Numbered from the stretch's first letter, positions 22,019-35,500 are shown. The stretch: 64,000 nt of DNA from Symsagittifera roscoffensis (GCF_963678635.1 NW_026970786.1:1-64000), one strand, 5' to 3'. Program-made: numbers and translations. The notes: generated from the sequence alone by a model not told the origin.

Positions 22019-22540
22019 CTCAGAACAGAAGAAGCGACGAACGTGCAGGCAATCTCGATATTTGTGCCTCCTAATCTGTAGAGATCAGACTTATTGGATC
22101 GACTCGGCGAGGCACCGTGAGGAGGAACCTTCATATTGTCGAGGATTGGGACCATTTGATCAAGCGGTGGAAACGACCTCAGGCAACTCCAGATCTGAGA
22201 GGACGACGAGCAGAAGCAGAGAGGAGCGACATCCTGATAGAAGTTCCCTGATGTGGTCAAGACCGATATCGTTCCCCTGGCATGTTTACAATTAAGATCT
22301 GATGAAGCTGAACCTTCAGACAGTAAGATTTGCAGCCGATGTGATGAGAATGCTGAGTGGCTCGAAGCGATCAGTAAATCGACTGTACTCGATCGTGGGA
22401 GTGGACTGGTTAATAGCAGCCGGAATTAACTTCAGCTCTACGACAGCCTTACGGTTTGCTGACCTTGAGGGACTGCCCTCAAATAACACCTTGGGTCCCG
22501 GTGACTTTGTCGACCCGATGTTGATGGACCACACTGTGCC

Positions 22541-22856
22541 ATTCTGCCAGATGACACAGCACAACCTTCCGGCGACATAAAAAAGAGTGACTAAAGGCCT
22601 TATGAACAAAAAAGTGTTGCTACGGAGGGTCAGAATGTTCTAGAATTTTTATTTTTAAAATTTCGATTGGAAGAAGAACATTTCTGAGAAATAGAAAAAA
22701 GACGGCCATTTTGAATAAAAAAGACGAAAATCAGAACCACGATAGAGATTGTGAAGAACAGTCGTGCAAGAAAATTACGAAGCCTCTTATCGTGGCAATA
22801 ACACACGATAAGAACCTTAGCGACGGATATTTGTGGAGAAGGAGGCTTCAGTGGGG
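22541..22856 (+). repeat. Element A left terminal repeat (LTR or its 5' part)
   Basis: Direct repeat of 46056-46371 with one difference in 316 bp (t at 22621 against g at 46136). Starts attctgccagatgacacagc and ends at cttcagtgggg. Contains a 9-bp hairpin stem CTTATCGTG / CACGATAAG (22786-22794 with 22804-22812) and a pair ACCTTCCG (about 22564) / CGGAGGGT (about 22623). Confidence 0.85.
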
Positions 22857-25212
22857 GAAGAAGTATACCACGGAACCCTCCCGGGACACGAAATATAAGA
22901 GATAAGAGTGTTATCTCAAGAAAATCACGGGAGCGGAGGCTTGGTCCCCCAGAGACTGTCTATGTGAAGGGACCGTGAAAACTAACAATAACAGCTGCTG
23001 TAATGTCATAGATCTTAATTAACACCGTTATTATTTAATATTTCAGAGCATGAGTAGCTAGAAAAGGGAAAGGGTCAATCCATCTCCAATGGATTTAATA
23101 TAGAACTGTCACACAAAAACATGTTAAAATAGGTTGTTCGAGCCGTGTTTTTAATGACAATCACGTAGTCTGAGGATCCGAGACTCAGCTATGTGGTTGT
23201 GTTCGCATGTAAACGAAAGCTGATCAAAAGTCGTTTGACTGATGGCCTAAAAATGGTAACTTTTTACTTTGCCCTAGACAGACCAGAAAATCAACTGGCA
23301 AGGTCGAGACGGTGAAAAACGAGTAGAATTAAGGTAACTGACGCCTGCTAGTCGTTAATAGGTACTTTTTCTACGCTCCGTCGCTGTGTGATATTTGGGC
23401 GAATGTTACATAGACGTTTTTATGGCGCTCCTGGGTGGGCCTGTTAAAGGCATGAAACCATCATGATCAGCAAGCGTTTCAGCGACGAACCCTCCGCTCC
23501 GGGCGTATGCCCGAGTTAGAGGTCTTAATGACCGTTATTGTACTAGGGGGAAGGTGCGTACCCTCCGTCTAGTACAATTTAGCTTTTTAACTTAGTTAAC
23601 ACCGAAAATTCCGGGGGCCGGAGGGTTAGGTGGGAAGTCATGAACCCGCTTGTCCCGAGGTCCCGGGACCAAAAACAACTAAAGAGAACCAAACAAAAAC
23701 CAAAAACCAAACAAAAACAGTGTATAACCAAGAAAAAGCCAAAAACATAATTATTTAAAAACAAAAAAGTTCAAAAAACAGTAAAAAAATCCAAAAAAGA
23801 CCAAAAACAGTAAAAAACATAAAGTGACAGTTTATATGTTATTTCCGGACGAGATGTGATCTGACCTTCCTATTTGTTGTTGTTTCAGATTGATTTATAT
23901 CGTTTCTGATAGAAAGATTGTGTGTTTTGGTGAAGGGTTGGATACCCTCCCTCGAGTGTAATTTGAGTGTTTAAGCACGTTAATGGTGATTTTGCCGGTG
24001 GCCGGAGGGTAGAGTGGCAAGCTGATCAGCGTGTTCCACACTCAACAGGGACATCAAGGACAACATCCGCAACGACTGTTGGGTATCGTTGAAGCAATTT
24101 TAGTATCGTTCGGGTACTATTTCATTAAAACTTAAGTGGTGGGGGGCACGATTGGCGCGGTCCGATTGTACCCTCCATCGATTACAAATTTCCGAGTTAA
24201 GGGTCTTAATTCGGATATTTTGGTGCAAAGGAGGGTATAGTACTATTCATTAACGACTATTAATAGATTATTATCCTTATTATATATTACTTATCTCCTA
24301 GTTAGACCCAAGAAACACCCATTTTTTGTCGAAAATTACCAATTTTCGACCAAACTGTAGACCCCCAAATTTTCGGATATCCGAGCTTTTCCGATAGGCA
24401 AAAAGCTTTTATATAGAGAGTAGCTACGTAGTTCGATCCCCTTCACTAAAGAAATCGCGTGAGCAAAGACTCAGTAGAAGTTAGAAAAATGAAAATTTTT
24501 CGATCAAAATTTTGATAATTTTTTGTATTTTGTCAATCTGTTTTGGGGATCGAGTTTTTGAGTTTTTAGAGTTCGAGCAATAAAATTTTTTGCGTTAGGA
24601 GCGTGCTAGCATAACGTGCTCGGTTACTAGAGAAATTTTTGGGTAACCCTCCGAGTAGCTTCGTGGATAGAGCTAACGACTTAAGGTTTGGAAAAGGAAG
24701 GAATCGGAGGGTCCAAATTTGATAGTTTTTGGCCAAATTTTTGTTTCTAAACCAATTTTGGTCCGGTTTTTTGCATTATTCCAGTGCCGTACAGGGCTGC
24801 TACGCTCATTTCAAGTATTTTTAGGCACTTTCGACCGGAATTGCGGAAAAAGTCTTTCAGAACCTATATAGGTGGTAAAAAAAGGCCATTTTGACCAACG
24901 CGTTTTTGGCGATTTCTCAAAGACTAGTTATCCGATCGGGATAATTTTGGTACCATAAGTCGACGTTTTTGACCATTTTTCTGAATCGCAATCGTTTTTG
25001 GGTTGATTATTTCGGAAAAGAAAAATTTTTTAGAATTTGTTGGTTCGGAGGGTCCAAATCACGGGCAACCCTCCGAGCGGCAGAAAATTTTATCAAAACA
25101 TCTTTTTATTCAACTGGGAAGGTTGACCGTGTCAGCCAACCTAGTTTTAAGTCAGGTAGACCGCTTTCAGAGGCTTTACTGCGGTGATATAACCCTTTTT
25201 ATTGATTTTGGG

Positions 25213-25558
25213 GGAACCCTCCGAAGTGACCCTCCGGAGTCAGCTAAACCCTTTAGCAACCCTCCTTAGTGGAAAATTTCCACGAGATCACCCTAAGAAG
25301 TCAAACCAGCTCCCCTGAGAGCTCCTAGCTTGTTTTGACGCTTTTTGAAGCTAGGGGGAGAACCTTCTAAGCGAGATCAAAAATTTTGAGAATTTTGGAG
25401 ACACCCTCCGAAGTAACCCTCCGGAGCGTATTAAGCATCTTATTGACCCTCCTTAGTAAGTTTAGGAGGACCCTCCGAAAAAACTTGGGTGATTAAGGTA
25501 CCCTCCGAAGTAACTTGGGTGATCAAGGTACCCTCCGAGGTAACCCTCCGGAGTGTCT
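25213..25558 (+). repeat. ACCCTCCG(A/G)AGT repeat array, element A leader
   Basis: About a dozen copies of accctccg-type motifs, often paired as accctccgaagt followed by accctccggag, at 25213, 25228, 25406, 25420, 25470, 25500, 25530 and 25544 among others. A duplicated phrase aacttgggtgatNaaggtac joins several of them. The reverse complement of the motif is the TCCGGAGGG motif of element B (49575-50130). Confidence 0.8.
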
Positions 25559-25796
25559 TAAACCTTCTAACGATCTTCCTTGTTAAAGACTTGAGTAAAA
25601 TTTCTGTGGCATTTTGGGAAACGGAAAATATCCATTTAATTAAGATCATATTAGGATATTAGGCGTGCTTATCAGGATCATAAGAACCCATTCTGACCCG
25701 GAAATTCGTGATCAACTTTGGATTCTACATTGGGTGTATCAGAAGTACCCGAACAAAAAAAAATTTTTTTTTTTGATTGTGATTTTGGTTGTGTGG

Positions 25797-25965
25797 TTGC
25801 CTTGAGCTACTTAATAGGAAAGTTCGGGCAATCCGGGAACAAATAAAAGAAGACCTCGGTGAGTGTATTAGGCAAATACACACTCAATTGAGAAGAAAAG
25901 TTGTTCCCTGCTCTCGTGCACTTGGAGCGTTCCGGGTGAGGGGGAGCTTTTTCATAGACTTTAGA
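25797..25965 (+). ncRNA. Folded leader RNA module, copy A1
   Basis: Four helices can be drawn. P1: TTGCCTTGAGC (25797-25807) with AGTTCGGGCAA (25821-25831), one bulged T. P2: GGGAACAA (25835-25842) with TTGTTCCC (25901-25908). P3: GAGTGTATT (25861-25869) with AATACACACTC (25875-25885), two-nt bulge. P4: CTTGGA (25921-25926) with TCCGGG (25931-25936). Between P2 and P3 is agaagacctcggtg, and after P3 ttgagaag; both are shared with the other copies. Helix sequences differ between copies but pairing is kept. Not matched to an RNA family I know. Confidence 0.7.
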
Positions 25966-25981
25966 AATTTTCGATCAGAGG

Positions 25982-26147
25982 TTGCCTTGAGCCACTTAGT
26001 AGGACAGCTCGGGCAATCGCAGGACACCCAAAAGAAGACCTCGGTGGGTGTATTAGGCAGATACACACCCACTTGAGAAGACTGTGTCCTGGGCTTCGTT
26101 CTTTCGGATCGTTCCGATTGGGGGAAGTCTTTTTCTTTAAGACTAGG
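25982..26147 (+). ncRNA. Folded leader RNA module, copy A2
   Basis: Tandem paralogue of copy A1. P1: TTGCCTTGAGC (25982-25992, using the t at 25982) with GCTCGGGCAA (26007-26016). P2: CAGGACAC (26020-26027) with GTGTCCTG (26084-26091), wholly different from copy A1 yet fully paired. P3: GGGTGTAT with ATACACACCC (26046-26070). P4: TCGGA with TCCGA (26104-26116). A final hairpin AGTCTT / AAGACT follows at 26126-26144. The P1 loop keeps acttagtagga. Confidence 0.7.
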
Positions 26148-26557
26148 TTTTACTTATCTATTTCTGAGTCATCACTGCTTTTTATCAAAGATTGTTTAAT
26201 TTTAACAAAGCAGTGACTTGATAAATTGGGTGGCGATAAATTGATACTGACAAAAGTCGCTGTCACCTGTAGGATATTCTTATCTGATTATCGATTGTGT
26301 TTTGTGTGTCGATTATATCTTGTGGAAACTTAGTGATACTGTTATACTATACAACCGGGTTGAGTTAGCATTATATCAATACTGGGTAGACCCTGTGTGT
26401 AACTTTAGCTGAGTCACTAGTTTAGTTGTGAGAGATCTAAGAGACATTTTGATACTGACGGAATCGAGTAGACAGCTTTAAGTGATTTAACTAAATCTTG
26501 TTTGTGGTACGTTCGCATTGCCATCAAATTACGAATACTTTCATTTTGTTAAAAACT

Positions 26558-29500
26558 ATGCAGCGCAGGGACTCGCTAGGATCGACTACTAAAATTCCCA
26601 GGCTAAGCAAGGGAAGTACGCGGAAATTTAGAACTAGGCGTAGCCAAACCTCGTTTAGCAGCGCTTCCGACGCGTTTGCTGAAGACGAGTCGACTAAAAG
26701 TCAACCTGATCTTTCAGTGAGCGAAATGAAACTAAGGAGCGAGAAAAACCTCGATGGCAATCAAAGGCGGAGCGCCGAGGCCGAGCCTGCGAGCGAAACG
26801 CTGGTGGATCCCTTTGACGAAGGGGAGCGAACGCTCATTCGACCCGACTTTGAGCCAGATGAGGTCCTCGAACGGGAGGAAGCCGAGAGGACAAAGGAGA
26901 CCTCGGAGCGTCCCGAGGTCGAACCTCGGGAGGAAGTGTTGTACAGGGGAATGTCCAAATCAGAAACTAAGAGCTATAAATGGAGAAAGGAACCTTCACA
27001 TCTGACAAGTGCACACTCATCCTTGGCCAAACAGAGCAACAACGCGATGATGTCGAGTATGAGTCCGGGTGAAGAGCAGACGTTCTCGAAGGCAAAGAAA
27101 AGTTGGAAGTCTTTGTACGATGAGCGCGTGACGTCGCTACAAGCCGGAGGTCTGTCCTCTAGTTACGACCAACCGGAAATAACCCATCCGGATGTGAACT
27201 TCACACCGTGCCCAAGGAACGACATGAGCAGGGAGGCGTCTTCTGCCTCGCCGACCAGGCCTATGTCAGATGGGATAACGATGGGAGCATCATCATCGTT
27301 TGACAGACTAATGACGTCAATGCACAAGCAAAAGGGCGGTGCGTCATCGAGTACTAGGCTACAGCCGCAGCTGACCTCGTCTTCTCTGGGGCTAACCCCG
27401 CCACTGGGGGCAGCTGGTGACATAAGTGATATGTTCGCTGGTGTGATGAATGGCCTGGATGAATTGAGGCGGGACATGACTAAGAAGATAGATCAAGTTG
27501 ACGAGAGAGCTCACCATGGTCGAGAGAGTTTGAAAGATGAGCTAACGCACGTGAAGTCGCAGGCGAGGTTTGATCAGGCTCAATTGATTCGTAACACCGA
27601 TCAATGCCTGGCTGAGAGCCTGGCACAGGCAAACAAAGAGTCAGAGGAAAGAGAGGCTAGGATGACAAGAGAGATCGAGCGATTATTGAATGATCATGAT
27701 AATACCTACGCCCAAACGATGACTGGCCTGGAAAAGAGGTTAGACGCCAAATCTTACTTGATGATGCGGAAGCTTGACGCGATCCTGAATGGGAGCAGTT
27801 GGCAGGAGCATTCCAACTCAAGGGAACGCTCACGCCATGCGAATGTTGGAGATGGTACGGGCAACAGTGCCAGAGCCCAGCAAGGCTCGAGAACGAACTA
27901 CGAACATAGAAACAAGGAGCGGCAAAGGGCAGCACCGCAGAGGCCTGGCTGGACGAATCCAGTACCGCCGGAGGCAGATGCCAACCCGGAGACAAGATTG
28001 CCGACCGTGCCACAAGTCAGTTCAGTACCAGATCTGACTACAGTCTCGCAAGACACAACGATGTATGCCTCGATGTTTGAGCCTCTGAACAGATCTCTTG
28101 AAACATTCATCACCAAGCTCTCGAAGTCAACCGAGAGAGGAGAGAGGTCAAGAAGAACACTGAAAAAGCCGAAGTCATATAAAGACGAGTCAGACGGCTG
28201 CATTGATACTTGGATAGAGGTGATGAAGTTACACTTTGAGGAGGAGAATCTCTCCAAGAAACAAGAGTGCAGCGCGCTGACGAGCAACCTGGAGGGTACT
28301 GCATTAAATTGTGTAATGGCGAAAAGAGCCAATGAGAGAGACAGCGCTCGCAAGATTTTCGACATCCTGCTGAATCGTTTCGGCTCTGGAGTACAAGGGC
28401 ACCAGGCTATGGTGAAGTTCGAGAAGAGGCGTCAGAGAGATGAAGAATCAATAGATAAATTCTTGGACGACCTTGAATTGCTCAGGAGGAGAAGCAACCC
28501 GGATGAGAGAATATCCGAGCGAAACTTGGCGATTGCTTCGAAGTTTATGGATGGAGTAAGGAGTGAGGAGCTGAAGACGATGTTGGCCACTCATTTCACC
28601 CTGTCGCTTGACCAGGTACCCACGCCCGACGACTTGCGTATGAAGTCACGCGAATATTTACTCATAAAACCGAGGGCGCAAAACCGTTACAGCAATTATG
28701 GTAAATATAGCGGGACAAACACTGGTGCGAATTCCAGTTGGTACAAACCTCGCGATGACATGGACAAGAGGAGGTCGTGTGCAAATTGTGGTTCGATGGA
28801 CCACCACGTTTCTGCGTGTTCTGCATACAAACAGAACATGAAGGCCATAGGCTACTTTCTCGAGGACGCCGACGCGACCGACGAGGATCAGGAGGAGTAC
28901 GTCAGAGGACTTATCATGAAATATGGTCCGAGGTGTTTCTTCTGCAATTTGGAGGGACACTTCAAGTCGGATTGTACTCAATTTTGGGATGCAGTAGCGG
29001 ACGCGAAACATCCCCGCCACGAAGAGGCGCTTTCGGGTGTCAAGGCCAGTCGAGCACGTCTGATGAACGAGGCTGAATCTCGGAGAAAGGAAACGACACC
29101 GAGCACCTTTACGACCAAAAAGGTTAAGACATGGCCTGACGAGGTGGTAGCCTCGAACCTCGAAGCAGAGTCGTCTAGTCCACTCAAGGTGGATTACGGC
29201 CTGGCGGCAAGGACAGCGCTGCAGAATGTCAAACAGGACCTAGCAACGAAAGAAGTGGAGCAATGGGTAAGATCGGAGCTGGAGAGCACAGATCTTCGGG
29301 AAAGTCTTAATGTCCTGGGTAAAACGAAAAAAGCAGAGGACAAAGAGGAACCCAAGAAACAGGGACTAAAACTGAACGTTATATCTGGTAAGACTTTCGG
29401 CATGACGAAGGCGGGGACCAAAATAATGTCCATCATTTCAGTCGCAGGGCACCAGGTGGTCAAGAACTTGAGTGAGCCATCCGAGATTACACTGGTCCAC

Positions 29501-32500
29501 CTGGACATCTATGCCGACTACCTGAAGGAGAAGGATCCCAAACTGGACTCCAGGGCAGTGCGAGCGCTGCTCGCAACGGGAGGTCCGAGGCTGATGAAAG
29601 TGGACGGACATTATATCGATGTCCATGGCCCTTACCCGATTCTGATGAATGTGGATTGCATCAATATCTACACGAAAGCTCACATAACTGATGCGAACGA
29701 TCAGGTTGGCCGGATATACATTGGTCAAGAGGAGCTGAAGGTCAGACGAATCGGACACAACGCGATGCTCGAACAAGATGCGGTGCATATTGGTTGCGAG
29801 GCCGATCTGGCCGCACACGTTCTGGACGTGCAAGGCAGACAACTTTCAGTAAAGGGACTGCTAGACACGGGAGCAGTGGTTAGTGTCATGCCAGTCAAAA
29901 CTTGGACCGACATGGGTTTCGAAAGGTCGGATCTCATACCGACAAACATCAGGTTGGTAGCTGCCAATCAGGGAGCGATCTATGTCGCCGGACGAACCCC
30001 GATCATTTCACTGCAGCTCGGAGGAAGACATCTTTGGATGAGCTTCCTAGTAGTAGAGAATTTGGACGAATCCGACCAGTTCATCCTAGGAAGGGATTTC
30101 GTTCGCAACTTTGACGTCACGATCGATCTCAATGACGGATTGATTAGGATCAAGGATCCTGAGAGAAAGTATGAAAAAAGACCTCTTAATAAGATCTTAA
30201 TTAATCAGGCCAAGGTGCCGATTTTTCTGGATCGAAAAGTTAGATTAAAACCGAACCAAGCCGTAGTAGCGACGTTTAGGATGAGGAACTTGAATGAACT
30301 CAGCAATGACAGACAGGTGTGTCTGGTACCAAATCCAAACAGTAAAAGCTCGGCTATTTTAGGAAGAAGCTTCTCACTCACTCAGAGCGGACTGTGTGTG
30401 AGTGTGTTATTGAACACAGAAGCAACAACAGTGACAATACAGAGGGGAAAGAAACTTGGCTACGCTTTGCCTCTGAACACAGACTTTCAGAGTGTGGAGA
30501 ACTTGAAAAAGTTTGATGTTACTAAATGTCCATTACATGCGAACCAAGAATGTATAATGAAAAGAGTGAATGAATTGAAATCTTCTAGGAAATTGTTTTC
30601 CATGAAGTCGGAAACAGAAGATGGGCTGTCTAGTTGTTCCAACTTCCCTGAGAGACCGACGGAGGCAGAGTTAGCAGCGAATAAGCCTGTCCTACCTGAG
30701 ATAGAACATCTGAAGGGTAAAATATCAGACAAGGAACTAGATTCGCTCAGGGCGGTGCTAAATCGGAACGCAGACGTTTTTTCGAAACATAAGGCCGACA
30801 TAGGTTGTTGCAATTTTGTAGAGCACGAGATTGAGATAGAAGAGGGCTCGGTACCTCATAGGGAAGGGGCGAGAAGAATGACCCCAAACAAGTCAGAAGC
30901 GTGTATGAAGGAAATCGAGATGTTAATGGAGTACGACATGATCGAGCCGTCGAAGTCCCCATGGGCTTGTGGCGTGGTCATGGCGAAAAAGAAAGGGGGA
31001 CAACTCAGATTTTGTTGTGATTTCCGTTATCTGAACGCAGTGACTATAAAGGACGCATGCCCGATTCCCCGCATCGATGAGAGCCTATCCAAGCTGGGAG
31101 ACGCTAAGTTCTTCACGACGTTGGATTTGGGCTCCGCATTCTGGCAAGTGCCACTCAGAAAGCAAGATCGAGAGAAAACAGGTTTGGCGTGTGAGCTGGG
31201 ACTGTTCCAGTGGAAGAGGATGCCATTCGGATTGTGCAACGCGACGGCCACATTCCAGCGACTGATGGCCCAGGCACTCACGAGCGTCACTAAGAAATAC
31301 GGGAATCTCATTATGTGTTATGTCGATGATGTCGTGATTGCAACACCAACCTTGGAAGACCACATAGAGAGGTTGGAGGAGGTGTTTTCTTGCATGAAGC
31401 AGGCGGGTCTGAAATGTAAACCCTCTAAGTGTGAAATCCTCAGGGATTCCATAAAGTATCTGGGCCGCCTGGTTGACAAACATGGAGTGAGACCAGATCC
31501 TGAAGCGGTTGAAGCGGTGCTGACCTGGAAGGCACCTAAAACAGATACACAGCTGATGAGTTTTCTGGGATTCGCAAATTATTATCGAGAGTTCATCAAG
31601 GGGTATGCTGACAAGATATACCCCATGCAGAGGTTGATGAGAAACAAGGGCAAAAAGTTCACCTGGACTGATGAGGCTCAAGTTTCATTTGAAAATATCA
31701 AACGTGAACTTTGCGAGGCACCGGTCCTCGGCATGCCAACAGAGAAGGGGATGTTCGTGCTGGACACGGATGCATCAGTGATTGCGATATCGGGCATACT
31801 TCACCAGGAGCAGGAGTGGAACGGGAGAACGGTTCTTCGTCCGATAGCCTACGGGAGCAAAGTCCTGAGTGATACTGAAATGAAGTACGGCGCACCAAAA
31901 GCGGAGATGTTTGCGGTGATCACTTTCGTGGAAAAATACAGGGCCTACTTGGGGAGTGCTCCCTTCAAGTTGAGTGTGGATAATCGTGCCCTTGCCTGGC
32001 TGAAAACCTATTCGATGGACCAAAGCTATATTGGTCGTTGGATTGTGCGCCTGGATGGATACCACATGATCATAGAGCACCGTACCCGTGACAAGCACCA
32101 GAACGCAGATAGCCTCAGTAAAAAGACAGAATTTTATGAGCGCCTCGAGGAGAAGCAAGCTAACCAATCAGAGATCAAAGACGGGTTTTCCTTTCTGGAC
32201 AAGGAAACCTACGACAAGCTGCCACTTACTAGGTGGTTAGACAAATCAGGACATCCTATACCTGGACACCCTGACCTTCCAGTGGAGACGGCCGCGGAGA
32301 TAAAGCTTTTAGCCAGAGGCGAGCCCGTTCCGTTGGATCTGCTAGCCGATCCAACTTGGTACAGCAAGAACTCACCAGGCTGGGTATAAATAGCATCGCT
32401 TTATTGAACAAGACGGTGAACGTGGCGCCGGAGGTCATGGGAAAACTCCGCGACTTGTTGGATAGGGAAGTGGATATTCATGGTCGTGAATGGATGGAGA

Positions 32501-35500
32501 CCATGCAGCGGTTGACTGTCACCGAGAGAACAGAGAAGAGGCCAGTGTCCATTCGCAGCCGAGGAGTTGAACGGGATTGCAGATCGATCGTCAACCAGCT
32601 GGTGACCTCGATGCCGAAAGAAGTCTTGTTGAGAACTTCGTTCACTGAATATGGAACATTGAACCAGAACCAAACTACTGAGGAAGTCAGGATCAGATCG
32701 AAATCTAGCTTCACGAGGAGAGTGCACTTCACGGATGCAAAAGAGGAATACGAGCCAAGCCCAGATTGTTCGTCCGTGGACGAGACAATGTCCGGGGAGT
32801 CTGACACCTTCGAACCAGTCAAGGACGACTCGTCTGAGGAGTCAGACACCTTTGAGCCCGTGCAGGACGACTTGTCCGGGGAGAGGTTGACTAGACCACC
32901 TAGGGGCAGAATTTTGTCCGGGGAGTCGGGGTCGAAGCGACCGATGGACAGAGTTTTGTCCGGGGAGTCGAGAAACATCTCAGACAACTTGGGATATGAG
33001 GTTGGAGAATCAGTCGACTCAAGTGTTGACTCGGGACCCCAGTCCTGGGACAACACTTCTGAAACAACTTCCAATTCCGATGTGTCAGAGATCGCAATTC
33101 ACTCCTTATTGGTAGACTGGAAGCAGCGTGGGCTGGTCCGAGAAACACATCAGGATCCAGACAGGGACAGATACACCTCAGATGAAGAGGGCACTGTGGT
33201 AGATAATGCCGCAGACGAGCTCGAGCTGATAGCAGTTTCGAAACGCCCAACCAGATTGCTGCCACATGGTACGGTCGTCCGTACCAATCTGGAACCATCT
33301 GTGCAGGAAGCGACGCCTTTGAAAAAGATATGGTGTGTCAAGTTGATGGACGATGCTCATGCTCCGGAGATAATGAGTGGGCAGATGAACGTGGTGAAGA
33401 CGTATTTGAAAGCCAGGTACAGGCTGTCGGATCTCCTAAGGGCTCAACGAAATGATAGAATGACGAGCAGTCTGAAGAGATGGATTGAGAATGGAGCACC
33501 TGACAAGGGAGACTTGGAAGAAGACAGCTACAAAATCCTGAAGCAATTCTACCTGAAGCGAAACGACTTGTTGTACCTGAATAAGGACGGAATCGTTACC
33601 TGCAAGCGAAAAGAGGAGGACAAGGTCCTCTATAAATACAATTCAATAGTGTTACCGCAGTTGTACCAGACCGAATTGCTCTTTCGCTCACATGATCAGA
33701 TGGGCCATCAAGGCGTGGACAAAGTGTATAACAGTATACAAAAACGATTCGAATGGCCGGGATTGAAGAAGGCTTGTGAGAAATGGATAGCCGCATGCCT
33801 GTCTTGTCAACAGGCAAAGGATCCCAGGAAACTAAGGTTCCCCCTACAGTCAATAGAATCGTCAGGTTTCAACGAAGTGGTGCAAATTGATCATCAGAAA
33901 ATCTGCATGACAGCAACGGGTTATAATCAGGTGCTGGTAATGATCGACCATTTTACAAAGTATGCGGAGGCAGCACCCTGCATGACAGCATCGGCAGAAG
34001 AAACATGCGATCATTTGATAAATGTGTGGATAGCAAGGCATGGCTGCCCCATCACGTTCCAATCGGACAATGGCAAAGCATTCGTAGGTGATCTCACAAA
34101 AGAGTTAATGAAAAGGTCGCAGGTAGCGCAGGCCCACTCGACCACTTATCACCCGCAAACAAATGGCCTAGTCGAGAGGCAGAATCGCACTCTGGTATCC
34201 ATGTTGAGAGTCTACTGCTCACGCTACATGGATGACTGGGACAAGCACTTGCCGCAAGTGATGGGTGCTTACAACAGCACGGAGCATTCCACTACGGGAA
34301 TAAGTCCGCATATGATGCTGACGGGTCACGAAAAAGCACTCCCGTTAACGTTCTTCTACCCTGAATATGAAGGGAAGAGGACAGCACCGCAAACGTACGT
34401 GCGGGACGTTATTAGAAGACAGCAGGACCTTAATGACTTATGCAGGAGGAATACGCAACAGGCGCAAATTAGACAAAAAAGGAGGTTTGATAAAAGGACA
34501 GCCGATGCAAAAGCCTACTCAGTTGGCGATTACGTCTGGGTGTTCCAGGAAGTGGTTCCACCAAAAGGAACCAAGAAACTATTAAAGAAATGGCGTGGTC
34601 CATTTCAGATAACAGAGGTGCACCAAGGAGGTCGTTTTTATCGACTGAGCACTGGAAGAGCGGCTCATTACGAGAACATCAAACCACACAATGCCTCGTC
34701 AGAGGATTGGTGCATCCCAGCGGACATGCAAGAGGGAGACTATTTAATAGTGGATCCTGCTTGTGAAGTAAATGAAAGGGGTACTCGCGACAAGAACGAC
34801 GGGATTGAGGTGGTGGACGATTGCGATCTACCACTGGATCTCGAGTTGACTGAACGAGTAGAGGTGGACGATGAAACTCTACCCTATGCCGAAGAAGACT
34901 GGGATTGCCCGGAACAAACCGAAATCGACAAAGGAATACAGCCTGACCTTCCTCTCACCATGGAAACACGCTAAAGCAAGAGAGGAAAAAACTAGAAGAA
35001 ATACAATCCGTATGGCGAGGACTTCGTTGTAGACCGGATGGTAGTGAGTGATGTCATAGACTCGCTGGTGGGACTGGACGAAGTGGCGATGCTAGAAGAA
35101 ATCGACCTGGTGAACGATATGGATCAAGAATGGATCGACGATCGATCAGAACCGGAATTGGAGTTCAAACCAGAAGCGGAACACACTCATGAGCAAGAAC
35201 TAACAAACTTGCGCGTGCTCGAATGGCTCCACGATCTGCCGACAGATCCAAAAGAGACGATCCTGACGATTCAGGACGTCGATAGAGACGGCGTCAAATA
35301 CATCAGTCATGACAATACCGAGTCCAACTGGGTCGCCCCAGATGGTCCTCTACGTGTTCCACAATCCAACCTCGGTCTCCTAGACTTTGGGCGATCGACG
35401 GGGACGTCGATGGATATTTTTGTCCGGGAAGTGGGGGTAGGACTCACCCACACCGAAAATCTCATAATAAAAAAATTGAAATCGGCAAGAGAAACCGGAG

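Larger units (their letters stand above)
19399..22500 (+). pseudogene. Old copy of the giant retroelement ORF2 (SGNH protein), broken
   Basis: Runs parallel to the intact start of ORF2 at 60911-63230. Shared phrases include NIFGHDNRGDRPMEVLL, RPNMRVTRWRNGSLS, VTIPDPSDTLGD, the SGNH block I HLILGDSLVRALLN, DGIHFDSIEGQRWMNRVFQE, and VDWLIAAGINFSSTTALRFA. It has many stops (for example after RKTSLRTE at 19830, at 19928 and near 20114) and frameshifts, and its SGNH block III region is interrupted by an insert at 20595-20792. A second insert (hAT, 21209-22018) cuts the linker after the SGNH domain. The first ~35 codons are hidden in the gap. It ends about 40 bp before element A begins. Confidence 0.85.
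22857..26557 (+). other. Element A leader (possibly still LTR), structured, non-coding
   Basis: A 3.7-kb stretch with no supported reading frame. It carries at least six modules of the form ACCCTCC ... GGAGGGT separated by 50-75 nt (around 23564-23630, 23941-24012, 24172-24238, 24645-24712 and others), a dense array of ACCCTCCG repeats (25213-25558) and two copies of a folded RNA module (25797-26147). Blocks near-identical to element B are spaced through it, such as GGGCGAATGTTACAT at 23398. A candidate primer-binding region containing ttgggtggcgat lies near 26224 (element B has ttgggtggtgac near 50654). If that is right, the LTR would be several kb long, but this is uncertain. Confidence 0.6.

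Noticed and set aside
22541-22856. A complete 316-bp LTR as a firm conclusion
   Set aside because: The right copy stops at a junction with B-type sequence, no target duplication flanks the pair, and the leader could still be LTR. Only the repeat itself is certain.
25797-26147. The folded leader module as a tRNA, hammerhead or HDV-like ribozyme
   Set aside because: No cloverleaf or T-loop, no CUGAUGA/GAA core, and no nested double pseudoknot of the HDV type could be drawn.
32789-32968. LSGE repeats as a protein-level repeat or protease cleavage signal
   Set aside because: The nucleotide sequence is conserved beyond the peptide, and the same 12-mer recurs in another frame (59892) and in non-coding DNA (46043, 47004).
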